A DNA stretch of 8,321 bases from JAVBQU01 sp031548675 (GCA_031548675.1 JAVBQU010000211.1:1-8321); one strand, 5' to 3'; shown: positions 1-6,837, numbered from the stretch's first letter. Numbers and translations: made by a program. The notes: a model not told the origin generated them from the sequence alone.

Positions 1-12
1 TTTACGACTTTC

Positions 13-624
13 TTATACATCTATGTATGGGGTTTGAATAATTTTGAATATATAAAAAGGATCATTTTTATGCTTTTCCCTATCCTTCTCCATTTTTTTT
101 TGGTACTTTTCAGTCATCATGGGCTTTAGTTTCTTACTCTGCAAGGTAAAAACAACACTGCTATCTGTCTCTTTCAAACGCTTCTGTATAGGCTTTTCTA
201 TAAACCATGTAGATGCTAAATCATCAGTATAGAATGCCATAAATTCTGATAGTAATATATTTGTATGATTACATGCATCCTTAGAAGAATCAATCAGAAT
301 TTTTTTTCGCTTATGATCAATGGTTACAAGCATGGTAGGTGTACCGATATACTGTATAGAATCCTCTTTAAAGGATAAATTTATATAGGAACATTCATTG
401 AATTTTTTCTTTTTTCTATTATTAAATATTAAGGAAGCATGAGATTCTGTATAGTTTTTAGCCCCTTTACTCCTCTCTTTTATGATAAAATCAATTTTTC
501 CACACCGGATATTTTTCCCTTTTCTAAGGGCTGCATCCATGTAGTTTCTATTAGATTGAGTGTATCCGTTAAGGATAAAACAAAATAAGAATATAAATGC
601 AGTAATTATTTTTATTCGAATCAT
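13..624 (-). CDS. Small secreted lysine-rich protein of unknown function
   Basis: I do not recognise this 203-residue protein. Seen: a short basic start (MIRIK), a hydrophobic stretch at about residues 6-19 and a likely signal peptidase I site after NGYTQ (residues 19-23), so it is probably exported to the periplasm or outside. The mature part is very rich in Lys (runs at about 70-74 and 173-188) with alternating beta-like segments, for example residues 97-112 (PTMLVTIDHKRKKILI). It has cysteines at 41, 78 and 118. The mid-region resembles the beta-rich N-terminal half that precedes a thioredoxin domain in some Bacteroidota TlpA-like proteins, but no CxxC thioredoxin motif is present; this is inference only. 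The stop codon is inside the window and only 12 bases follow it. The gene starts 106 bp downstream of the frameshifted lipoprotein gene, with no strong terminator between, so cotranscription is possible. Confidence 0.75.
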   Translation of the reverse strand: MIRIKIITAFIFLFCFILNGYTQSNRNYMDAALRKGKNIRCGKIDFIIKERSKGAKNYTESHASLIFNNRKKKKFNECSYINLSFKEDSIQYIGTPTMLVTIDHKRKKILIDSSKDACNHTNILLSEFMAFYTDDLASTWFIEKPIQKRLKETDSSVVFTLQSKKLKPMMTEKYQKKMEKDREKHKNDPFYIFKIIQTPYIDV

Positions 625-730
625 TTGTATATGTTTTTATTAATGAAAATACCAATGGTTTGAAATAATTTGATTTCTATTACAATAAAACTTTAGTCAG
701 TTTATGGATAATTCATACAAATATTTCAAT

Positions 731-1519
731 TTATCTTCCATATAATAATTTACACTTCGCTTCTGCCCTATCAAAAGTATCAGATGCATCTATCAATAAA
801 CCTGCGTAATCCTTCATTGAAGATGCTAAACATTTAAAAGGAGCACTACCAGTAAAAACAAACCCATAGCAAAACCAATTTTTTGCAGTGTAAATTGTTT
901 CTGCCCACATCCTATCTCTAAGAAGTCCTGCTCCTGCTTCCTCTAGACATATTTCTAATTCTTCAGGATTTCCTGTCCAAAGAGGCATTTGAAGAGTAAT
1001 ATTAATTCCTTTATTATAATAAAGAACAAATGTTAAAAAAGCTGTTTGTAATACTTTTTTAATTTTTTCCTCGCCACAGGATTGTAAAACAGGATAATTA
1101 TTATAAAGCCCCATCATATTCTGCTCCATATTAACTTGATGCATTTCTATTTCGCGAATAGGGATATTATAATTTGTGCCATTATAAGTAAAATGAGTTG
1201 ATGTATCCCAGTCACAGTGAATTATTGGAGCAATTCTTTCATATACACGAAACATTTCATCATACTGCTCATTTTCTGCATATTGACAAAGTAGTGAAAG
1301 CTCATCTTTAAAATTACCGGTTTCAAATAAATAAGAAAATTCATTAAAATTCATTGACTGTAAACGTTCATGAAAACAATTAAAAAAAGTATTGAGTTCA
1401 TCCTCAATAGCCGTAAAATGAGGATTCAAGCATAAATCATGAATATCTATACCTAATTCTTGTCGGCATTCTTCTATTTGTTCTGATAGATGAAGATTTT
1501 CTGCAAGAAGTAGGTGCAT
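731..1519 (-). CDS. Downstream open frame of the broken lipoprotein gene; cysteine-rich, unknown function
   Basis: This is the long intact part (262 codons from an internal ATG at 1519) of the frameshifted lipoprotein gene. An automatic caller would probably report it alone as a cytoplasmic hypothetical protein. I recognise no domain. It appears mainly helical: acidic helices at about residues 4-22, 36-52 and 57-92, an HCDWDTSTHF segment near 101-110, a hydrophobic stretch at 154-168, and an amphipathic C-terminal helix at 234-260. It has ten cysteines (18, 30, 48, 78, 102, 148, 191, 217, 230, 256). ATG 1519 is probably not a natural start. The frame is open for only seven codons above it (to the TAA at 1541-1543), there is no clear promoter or leader, and the true N-terminus is in the overlapping frame. 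If translated from here, the product would lack its export signal. Confidence 0.7.
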   Translation of the reverse strand: MHLLLAENLHLSEQIEECRQELGIDIHDLCLNPHFTAIEDELNTFFNCFHERLQSMNFNEFSYLFETGNFKDELSLLCQYAENEQYDEMFRVYERIAPIIHCDWDTSTHFTYNGTNYNIPIREIEMHQVNMEQNMMGLYNNYPVLQSCGEEKIKKVLQTAFLTFVLYYNKGINITLQMPLWTGNPEELEICLEEAGAGLLRDRMWAETIYTAKNWFCYGFVFTGSAPFKCLASSMKDYAGLLIDASDTFDRAEAKCKLLYGR

Positions 1520-1533
1520 ACGTGGAATCGATG

Positions 1534-1545
1534 CCCCATTTTAAA
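1534..1545 (-). other. Probable frameshift site
   Basis: On the minus strand this reads TTTAAAATGGGG. The upstream lipoprotein frame passes through as ...HLKWG..., and the downstream frame becomes open immediately after the TAA at 1541-1543. Removing one base from the A4 or G4 run joins the two frames with no stop. Homopolymers are where both natural slippage and sequencing errors occur. I see no classical slippery heptamer or downstream hairpin that would argue for programmed frameshifting. Confidence 0.6.
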
Positions 1546-1556
1546 TGGTTATTCTG

Positions 1557-1827
1557 CTTCTGCTCCGCATCAGATAAAAAACGGTTTTCTTTGGTACATG
1601 CCCAAAAAATAATTCCGCCTGCTAATAGCACAATTGCCATAATGCTGTAGTAAATTTTTCTGTTCATAAAAATGAATATTTAATTAATAATTGAAAATTT
1701 ACTCCCCTTGCAAATGTAAAAATAATTTTTATTATACCAACATATTTTTATTAATTATTTTATTAAAGGCTTAATATACCTAGTAATACTTTTGATTTAT
1801 CAAGCAGAAAACCTAGTATTAGCAAAG
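1557..1827 (-). repeat. Imperfect direct repeat, copy A (promoter, 5' UTR and first ~37 codons of the lipoprotein gene)
   Basis: This copy aligns colinearly with 2521-2793, the offset drifting only between 964 and 967 bases. The best block, 1711-1758 against 2678-2725, has 45 of 48 identical bases. A second block, starting with the shared 11-mer ttttgatttat at 1790 (2756 in copy B), lies upstream of the promoter. On the coding side similarity continues past the start codon: NRKIYYSI here matches NSKICYNI in copy B, and ENRFLSDAEQK matches NSRFEDIAQK. The pattern indicates duplication of a whole gene front end, not just of a promoter. Identity outside the core is moderate and the DNA is AT-rich, so the outer borders are approximate. 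Confidence 0.72.
1711..1740 (-). promoter_or_regulatory. Bacteroidota-type promoter for the lipoprotein gene
   Basis: Read on the minus strand, TTG (1738-1740) is followed after 19 bases by TACATTTG (1711-1718). This matches the known Bacteroidota sigma factor pattern (-33 TTTG or TTG, -7 TAnnTTTG). Transcription would begin near 1704, giving a leader of roughly 37 nt before ATG 1667. The three differences between the two repeat copies in this block fall outside both boxes, which supports selection or recent duplication of a working promoter. Confidence 0.65.
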
Positions 1828-1974
1828 AATGCAGAGCATAACGACTCTAAAAAAATATGATAAATTCACAGAATAAATTTATACACTTTGATATTGTCTA
1901 TTATTTCAATAATGCGATCCTGAACAATCTGAACTTTAATTCTTACCTCTTCTTACTAATTCAATGATGATATT
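1828..1974. other. Intergenic DNA without a recognisable gene
   Basis: Together with repeat copy A this makes up the 307-bp gap between the lipoprotein start (1667) and the membrane protein stop (1975). No GC-rich hairpin follows the membrane protein gene. On the minus strand, the stretch just past that gene's stop stays open for 12 more codons in the same frame. A second frame (about 1870-1957) is open for 28 codons and reads as an amphipathic helix (EEVRIKVQIVQDRIIEIID...), but it has no ATG. It could be a coding relic or chance. Confidence 0.5.
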
Positions 1975-2508
1975 TTATTGTGGGTTCGATTTGAAATAAT
2001 TATTCATGATTGTAATAATTTCATCTGCTTCTGCTCTATGCACTCGCAACCCCAATGAAAATGTTTTTAATTTATAATCAAATTTTACTCCCCAATTTCC
2101 CAATCCTCCGGCATTATTATTAATCCAAATATTACGACTTGACCTTATATTGCTTATTTCGGAAGATTCTAATTGTTGCTTCTTTCCAATTCCAAAGATA
2201 GTTTTTTCAAAAGAAGTGGTATTTTTTTCGGCAATAAATTTTTCCTGCCGAAAATGTGTCCATAAGCTGAGCAAGGTCATGGCAAGTCCTAGGGCTATCC
2301 AGGCTATTAACCAAATTATTCCCAATAAATCTACAACAGTTTCTTTATTATGAAAAAAGAGTCTGATTGATAAGAACGTAAAACAGAAAACCCATCCACA
2401 TGTCCATATTATCCCCAATAAAAGAGAAATCCAACTATTTTTTGGAGAAACTATAATACTTATTCTTTCCTGTGAATATTCAATTTTTGTTTTATGGATG
2501 TTTATCAT
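1975..2508 (-). CDS. Two-helix membrane protein with probable PH-like C-terminal domain
   Basis: This is a 177-residue protein. Seen: a short cytoplasmic-looking N-terminus with beta character (residues 6-20), a first transmembrane segment at about 26-50, a second at about 59-84, then a soluble C-terminal part. The C-terminal part (about 88-172) has the layout of a small beta-barrel followed by one helix: FIAEKNTTSFEKTIFG, then LESSEISNIRSS, GNWGVKFDYKLKTFSLGLRV, and the closing helix AEADEIITIMNNYF. That order, with an aromatic/Gly-rich strand and a final EA-containing helix, is typical of small bacterial membrane proteins carrying PH-like domains; the assignment is by pattern and not confirmed. 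The role is unknown. ATG 2508 gives a natural start. It lies directly after the relic of repeat copy B, whose promoter (2678-2707) would give a leader of about 160 nt. Confidence 0.8.
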   Translation of the reverse strand: MINIHKTKIEYSQERISIIVSPKNSWISLLLGIIWTCGWVFCFTFLSIRLFFHNKETVVDLLGIIWLIAWIALGLAMTLLSLWTHFRQEKFIAEKNTTSFEKTIFGIGKKQQLESSEISNIRSSRNIWINNNAGGLGNWGVKFDYKLKTFSLGLRVHRAEADEIITIMNNYFKSNPQ

Positions 2509-2517
2509 AGTTTTTTA

Positions 2518-2642
2518 TTATTTCTGTGCAATATCTTCAAATCTGCTATTTTTTTCTATAGAAAGAACCTAATCTATAAACGTTGATAATAATTATACTT
2601 ACTAATAAGTAATATTATAGCAAATTTTACTGTTTGTTCCAT
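2518..2642 (-). pseudogene. Decayed 5' end of a second copy of the lipoprotein gene
   Basis: Read on the minus strand in the frame starting AAC at 2634, this encodes NSKICYNITY, then several stops, VLSIEKNSRFEDIAQK, and a stop at 2518-2520. The intact lipoprotein upstream frame has NRKIYYSIMA ... ACTKENRFLSDAEQK at the corresponding places. The two conserved blocks are in the same frame and almost the same distance apart (38 against 36 codons). The candidate ATG at 2640-2642 is out of frame with the rest. The remnant stops at the TAA nine bases before the start of the membrane protein gene, and no trace of the rest of the lipoprotein coding sequence is seen. No product is expected. Confidence 0.6.
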
Positions 2643-2793
2643 GTGTATTTTAATCAATGCTTAAAAAATTCTTCGTACAAATGTAAGAATAATTTTTATT
2701 ATAACAACATATTTTCATTAATTATCTCTACTTACATAGCAACAAACATAAATCATTTTGATTTATTAAATGAAAACATAGCATTGATAAAAA
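2521..2793 (-). repeat. Imperfect direct repeat, copy B
   Basis: This is the partner of 1557-1827. It holds the near-identical promoter block 2678-2725, a diverged upstream block from 2756 and the broken lipoprotein start at 2518-2642. Copy B has accumulated stops, which copy A has not in its first 42 codons, so copy B is the decayed one. The intervening ~965 bp contains the membrane protein gene. Confidence 0.7.
2678..2707 (-). promoter_or_regulatory. Duplicated Bacteroidota-type promoter, now upstream of the membrane protein gene
   Basis: On the minus strand, TTG (2705-2707) is followed after 19 bases by TACATTTG (2678-2685), with spacing and both boxes identical to the copy at 1711-1740. 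A transcript from here would start near 2671, run through the dead lipoprotein start and reach ATG 2508. Whether it is still active is unknown. Confidence 0.55.
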
Positions 2794-3103
2794 AACATCG
2801 TAGAAAAATTCAAGAAAGAAATAGATTTCTATAGAAAAATACAAAGCTAAAAATCATAGCTAAGGGTAAGAGACGACAAAGCAACTGTAGTTAAACTTGA
2901 CAAAGTCAATCTTTTTTAAACAAACAGATTGGCTCTTGCTTGGTTCCTCACAGTCAAAATTCTAGGGGTCTAATTTTGGAGTAGATTGATTTATATAATC
3001 CCTCTTAATTTTTTCGAATGAAGAACTATGCATACCTATTTATAGAAAATAGTACGTCAAATATAATCAAAATCAAATTGCAGAAATGATGTAAAAATTG
3101 TTC
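2794..3103. other. AT-rich intergenic DNA downstream of dnaE
   Basis: I find no gene. The whole gap between dnaE and the membrane protein gene is 595 bp, of which the lower half is repeat copy B. In the upper half, agtcaatct near 2905 can pair imperfectly with agattggct near 2927 across an A/T-rich loop, a weak hairpin that is not a convincing terminator. A 33-codon stop-free stretch on the minus strand (2863-2961) has no start codon. TAnnTTTG-like octamers also occur at 2743, 2842 and 3057 on the minus strand, but without a clear partner box. No terminal inverted repeats or target duplications are obvious. Confidence 0.5.
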
Positions 3104-6100
3104 CTAAAATCCGATTTCGACAAACGGAAAACGTTCCATTTTTTCGATAAGCTTGGCAGGGGCTACTTTAAACGATTTGGCAGGCATGCTTACTTCCAGA
3201 TTATATTCTTCGTTGGAAGCAATCTTGAATGTTAAATCGCATTTTCCTTTCGATTGTTTGAGAATTTCATGCATGGCATGGGTAAAACCCTGCGTAATAT
3301 GTTCTAAATCCAATTTCAAGGTCATTTTATGGCAAAATCTATCTAAAACATCCTCCAACAAAACAAAAGTATGTATCTTCAATTCGCAAGGTTTCTTCTC
3401 TTCGTCGCCCCATTTGCGTTCCTGCACCAAAGCCCGTATATAAACAAAAATCCCTTCGGTAAAAAATCCTTTGTATTTTAAATAATCTTCCGAAAATAAG
3501 GTTAGCTGGTAAGACGATTCATAATCTTCTAAAAGCATCTGCCCGAAAGGTTTCCCTGTTTTAGTCATTTTGTGGGCTGCCGATGTTACAATCCCGGCAA
3601 AGCGAACTTCGCGGTCTTTGTAGGCTTCCAGATTTGTAGCTAAATCTTGCAGATTTACATTACAAAAATGCTTCATTTCGGTAGCATATGCATCCAGCGG
3701 ATGACCGGAAATGTAAAAACCTATCATCTCCTTTTCACCTTTGAGCATATCGAGCTTCGACCAAGGTTCGATGTTGGGAAAATCGGGAGTCATAAATTCT
3801 GTTTCTCCGGCATCGCCGAAAAGCGAAACTTGTGATGAATTTTTATCATCGTTATATTTATTAGCAAACCTTATAAGCTTCTCCAAAAATGCAGGGTCTT
3901 CTTCTTTTTCTTTATAGAATAACTGGGCACGGTGCATATCGCTGCAAAAGTCGAAAGCTCCGGCTTTGGCTAGGGCTTCCAGATTGCGGCGGTTTACCGT
4001 GCGGAGGTTGATGCGTTTGATAAAATCGATAAAATCCTTAAAGTTTCCGTTTTCATTCCGTTCTTTAATAATATCTTCGGATGCTCCAACGCCCACATTT
4101 TTGATAGCTGCCAATCCAAAACGTATCTCTCCTTTTTTATTAACCATAAAATCCAAATCACTCTCGTTTACATCGGGACCTAAAACAGCTAATTTCAAAC
4201 GGCGGCATTCTTCTAAAAAGAAAGTAATCTTTTTAATATCGCTCAAGTTGTGGGTAAGCACAGCTGCCATATATTCTGCCGGATAATGGGCTTTGAGGTA
4301 AGCGGTTTGGTAAGCTACCAATGAGTAGCAGGTGGAATGCGATTTATTAAACGCATATTCGGCAAAACTTTCCCAATCGCCCCAAATTTTTTCGCAGATT
4401 TTAGCGTCATGTCCTTTTACGGCGGCTCCTTCGATAAACTTGGGCTTCATCTTGTCCAGTACATCGCGTTGTTTTTTACCCATTGCTTTACGCAGCGTGT
4501 CGGCTTCGCCTCCGGTAAATCCAGCTAATTTCTGCGACAAAAGCATCACCTGTTCCTGATAAACCGTAATACCGTAAGTATCTTGAAGGTACTCTTCCAT
4601 ATCGGGCAAATCGTAGGCTATGGTTTCTTTGCCGTGTTTCCGGTTGATAAAGTTAGGAATGTATTCCATCGGACCGGGACGGTAAAGGGCATTCATCGCA
4701 ATCAAATCCTCGAAGCGGTTGGGTTTAAGGTTTTTCAAATGTGCCTGCATTCCTTCGGACTCGAACTGGAATGTACCCACCGTAGCTCCGTTTTGATATA
4801 ATTCATAGGTTTTTTCATCATCTAACGGTAGTTTATCTATATCTATATGCACTTTGTGCCTTTTGTAGATATTGTCGCAAGCCGACTTGATAATGGATAG
4901 GGTTTTTAATCCCAGAAAGTCCATTTTGAGCATCCCCACGGATTCGATAAGTTTTCCTTCGAACTGGGTTACCATCATTTCGGAATCTTTCTGGGCTGCC
5001 AGAGGTACGTATTTCGACAAATCGTCAGGTCCTATCACCACCGCACAGGCATGTGTTCCGGTATTGCGGACAGAGCCTTCTAAGGTTTGAGCAAACTGCA
5101 ATACCTTTTTTTCCAATTCGGTACCTTTATCTCGCTTAGCTGCAAATTCGGGTACTTCTTTAAAGGCTTTATCTAATGATATTCCGGGCGTTTCGGGAAC
5201 CATTTTGGCTAAAAAGTCGGAATCTGCTAAAGGCAGTTTTAAAACCCGTGCCACATCGCGGATGGAGGATTTGGCAGCCATAGTACCGAAAGTTACTACT
5301 TGTGCCACATGGTCATCGCCATATTTATCTATTACATATTTCAAAACCCGCTCCCTGCCATCATCATCAAAATCTACATCCACATCGGGCATGCTTATAC
5401 GTTCGGGATTAAGGAAACGCTCGAAAAGCAAATCGTATTTTATCGGGTCTATGTTGGTTATACCTGTACAATATGCTACTACGGAACCGGCAGCTGAACC
5501 CCGTCCGGGTCCTACTACCACACCTAAGTTATGCTTGGCTTCATTGATAAAATCCTGTACAATCAAAAAGTAACCCGGAAATCCCATCCGCTCAATCGTG
5601 TCCAATTCGAATTTTAAACGGGCTTGGATTTTTTCGGTTAATTCACCATAACGTTCTTCTGCCCCTTTTTTTGTTAAATAACGAAGATATTCCATTTCAT
5701 CGGTAAAGCCTTCGGGAAGTGGAAATGTAGGGAGTAAAATATCTCTTTGCAGCTTAAAATTTTCCACCTTATCGACAATCTCCTGCGTGTTTTCTAAAGC
5801 TTCTGGGCACTCGGGAAACAAAGCTGCCATATCATCCGGCGATTTTATATATTCTTCGCCCGAATAGTGCATGCCTTCTTTATCATCAAAGTCTTTGCCC
5901 GTATTAAGGCATATCAGGATATGATGGGCTTCGTAATCGGCTTTATTGATAAAGTGGGTATCGTTGGTAGCTATCAGTTTTACACCATGTTTTTGCGAAA
6001 GTTTAATCAATTCCTGATTTACAAACTGCTGCTCTTCTAAACCATGATTTTGCAATTCCAAATAAAAATCATCTCCAAAAATATCGCGGTATTCCTGTAA

Positions 6101-6574
6101 AGCTTTTTCGGCTCCTGCGGGATTACGGGCTAAGATATTCTGCGAAATTTCGCCGCCCAAACAGGCAGAGGATGCAATAACACCTTCGTTGTATTGACGT
6201 AATAATTCTTTGTCTATACGGGGTGTATAATAAAAATGTTCTTTTTTAAAACCTAAGGAACAAAGTTTTACAATATTCTCATATCCGGTTTTGTTTTTAG
6301 CTAATAAAATCAAATGGTATCCGCTCCGGTCTTCTTTACCTTTTTTTTCTAAACGATTGTCGGCAACATACATTTCACAACCCAAAATAGGTTTAATGCC
6401 TTGCTTTTGGGCTTCATTGAAAAACTCCAATACACCATACATGGCTCCATGATCGGTGATAGCCAATGAATCCATGCCCAATTCCTTAACCCTTTTAATG
6501 AGTTCCTTGATATTGGCAGCGCCATCTAAAATTGAGTATTGTGTATGAACGTGTAAATGAGTGAAAGCCGGCAT
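3104..6574 (-). CDS. dnaE: DNA polymerase III subunit alpha
   Basis: Catalytic alpha subunit of the replicative polymerase; it extends DNA chains in the cytoplasm as part of the Pol III holoenzyme. 1156 residues, close to E. coli DnaE (1160). The start MPAFTHLHVHTQYS is the usual N-terminus. Domains in order: PHP (about 1-280) with HLHVH (6-10), TDHG (40-43), GCE (65-67) and NDTHF (204-208); polymerase palm and fingers, with GPGRGSAAGS (355-364), PDVDVDF (396-402) and MDFLGLK (551-557). By position the metal-binding aspartates are D399, D401 and D552. Next come the helix-hairpin-helix region near FGLAAIKNVG (819-828), a beta-clamp motif QVSLF (915-919) and an OB fold (about 985-1052). A short C-terminal domain (about 1085-1156) completes it. 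It appears to be transcribed alone: 323 bp separate it from the upstream gene, and an AT-rich gap follows it. No truncation or missing polymerase residue is seen. Confidence 0.98.
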   Translation of the reverse strand: MPAFTHLHVHTQYSILDGAANIKELIKRVKELGMDSLAITDHGAMYGVLEFFNEAQKQGIKPILGCEMYVADNRLEKKGKEDRSGYHLILLAKNKTGYENIVKLCSLGFKKEHFYYTPRIDKELLRQYNEGVIASSACLGGEISQNILARNPAGAEKALQEYRDIFGDDFYLELQNHGLEEQQFVNQELIKLSQKHGVKLIATNDTHFINKADYEAHHILICLNTGKDFDDKEGMHYSGEEYIKSPDDMAALFPECPEALENTQEIVDKVENFKLQRDILLPTFPLPEGFTDEMEYLRYLTKKGAEERYGELTEKIQARLKFELDTIERMGFPGYFLIVQDFINEAKHNLGVVVGPGRGSAAGSVVAYCTGITNIDPIKYDLLFERFLNPERISMPDVDVDFDDDGRERVLKYVIDKYGDDHVAQVVTFGTMAAKSSIRDVARVLKLPLADSDFLAKMVPETPGISLDKAFKEVPEFAAKRDKGTELEKKVLQFAQTLEGSVRNTGTHACAVVIGPDDLSKYVPLAAQKDSEMMVTQFEGKLIESVGMLKMDFLGLKTLSIIKSACDNIYKRHKVHIDIDKLPLDDEKTYELYQNGATVGTFQFESEGMQAHLKNLKPNRFEDLIAMNALYRPGPMEYIPNFINRKHGKETIAYDLPDMEEYLQDTYGITVYQEQVMLLSQKLAGFTGGEADTLRKAMGKKQRDVLDKMKPKFIEGAAVKGHDAKICEKIWGDWESFAEYAFNKSHSTCYSLVAYQTAYLKAHYPAEYMAAVLTHNLSDIKKITFFLEECRRLKLAVLGPDVNESDLDFMVNKKGEIRFGLAAIKNVGVGASEDIIKERNENGNFKDFIDFIKRINLRTVNRRNLEALAKAGAFDFCSDMHRAQLFYKEKEEDPAFLEKLIRFANKYNDDKNSSQVSLFGDAGETEFMTPDFPNIEPWSKLDMLKGEKEMIGFYISGHPLDAYATEMKHFCNVNLQDLATNLEAYKDREVRFAGIVTSAAHKMTKTGKPFGQMLLEDYESSYQLTLFSEDYLKYKGFFTEGIFVYIRALVQERKWGDEEKKPCELKIHTFVLLEDVLDRFCHKMTLKLDLEHITQGFTHAMHEILKQSKGKCDLTFKIASNEEYNLEVSMPAKSFKVAPAKLIEKMERFPFVEIGF

Positions 6575-6837
6575 AATTTAGGATGTTGAGTTGTTGAACT
6601 GTTTATTTGTTTAAGTAAAAATTCAGGAACTACAAGTTTACATATTTATGATAACTGAGTCGAGAATTCATTATTTCTCGTGTATCTCGTATTTTATTTA
6701 CTTGTATCTGAAATTTTTCTTCTGAACATTTATTTGATAATTAACATAAAATCAAATTTAACCTAATAAACAATTGAGAATGTAAAGTTACGTTGTTTTG
6801 GCTGAAATTTTAGTCCATGTGGATAAATTTCATATAA
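6575..6837. other. dnaE upstream region
   Basis: No gene is seen here. With the terminator and the tail up to 6896 this forms a 322-bp gap. TAAATTTG on the minus strand (6753-6760) fits the -7 box pattern TAnnTTTG, but no TTG lies 19-21 bases upstream, so it is only a weak dnaE promoter candidate. A second near match, TAAACTTG, lies near 6632-6639. A 6-bp inverted repeat, cgagaa...ttctcg (6661-6680, loop 8), lies in the probable dnaE leader; its meaning is unknown. Confidence 0.4.

Larger units (their letters stand above)
731..1667 (-). pseudogene. Frameshifted lipoprotein gene (about 311 residues if repaired)
   Basis: Two overlapping frames together look like one gene. The first, from ATG 1667, encodes a lipoprotein signal: basic MNRK, hydrophobic core at residues 9-22, then the relaxed lipobox FWAC with lipidated Cys24, followed by TKENR. 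Beyond about residue 43 this frame turns into Arg/Ser-rich text and stops at 1437. The second frame is closed by TAA at 1541-1543, then stays open to 731 and reads as a credible globular protein. The shift is +1 (one extra base, or two missing) and probably lies in the run TTTAAAATGGGG on the minus strand (1534-1545). Dropping one A gives HLNGASIPRMHLLLAENL; dropping one G gives HLKWASIPRMHLLLAENL. The repaired protein would be anchored in the inner or outer membrane. Function unknown. A sequencing or assembly error, a real mutation, or less likely programmed frameshifting could each explain it. Confidence 0.72.

Noticed and set aside
1437..1533. C-terminal part of the short lipoprotein frame (Arg/Ser-rich tail)
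   Set aside because: It overlaps the well-formed downstream frame and reads like out-of-frame translation, so I do not treat the 76-residue product as a real separate protein.
1519..1545. Programmed ribosomal frameshifting
   Set aside because: No slippery heptamer, internal Shine-Dalgarno-like stimulator or downstream stem was seen; a simple indel is more likely.
2587..2619. AT-only inverted repeat around the loop ctaa
   Set aside because: Eleven A/T-dominated pairs with an internal mismatch are expected by chance in this composition, and the place is inside the pseudogene.
2574..2642. 22-codon minus-strand reading frame (MEQTVKFAIILL...) in the leader of the membrane protein gene
   Set aside because: It could be taken for a leader peptide, but it lies over the decayed lipoprotein start. 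The frame that matches the intact gene is a different one, so this open frame is most likely accidental.
2634..2834. Plus-strand open frame of 66 codons
   Set aside because: It overlaps repeat copy B and its minus-strand promoter, has a composition driven by AT-rich DNA and shows no recognisable domain.
2863..2961. 33-codon stop-free stretch on the minus strand between dnaE and repeat copy B
   Set aside because: It has no start codon and no recognisable similarity. I considered a transposase or integrase relic but saw no inverted repeats, target duplication or motif to support it.
3153..5573. Several plus-strand open frames of 60-120 codons inside dnaE
   Set aside because: They are antisense shadows of a strongly conserved gene, with no domain and no promoter.
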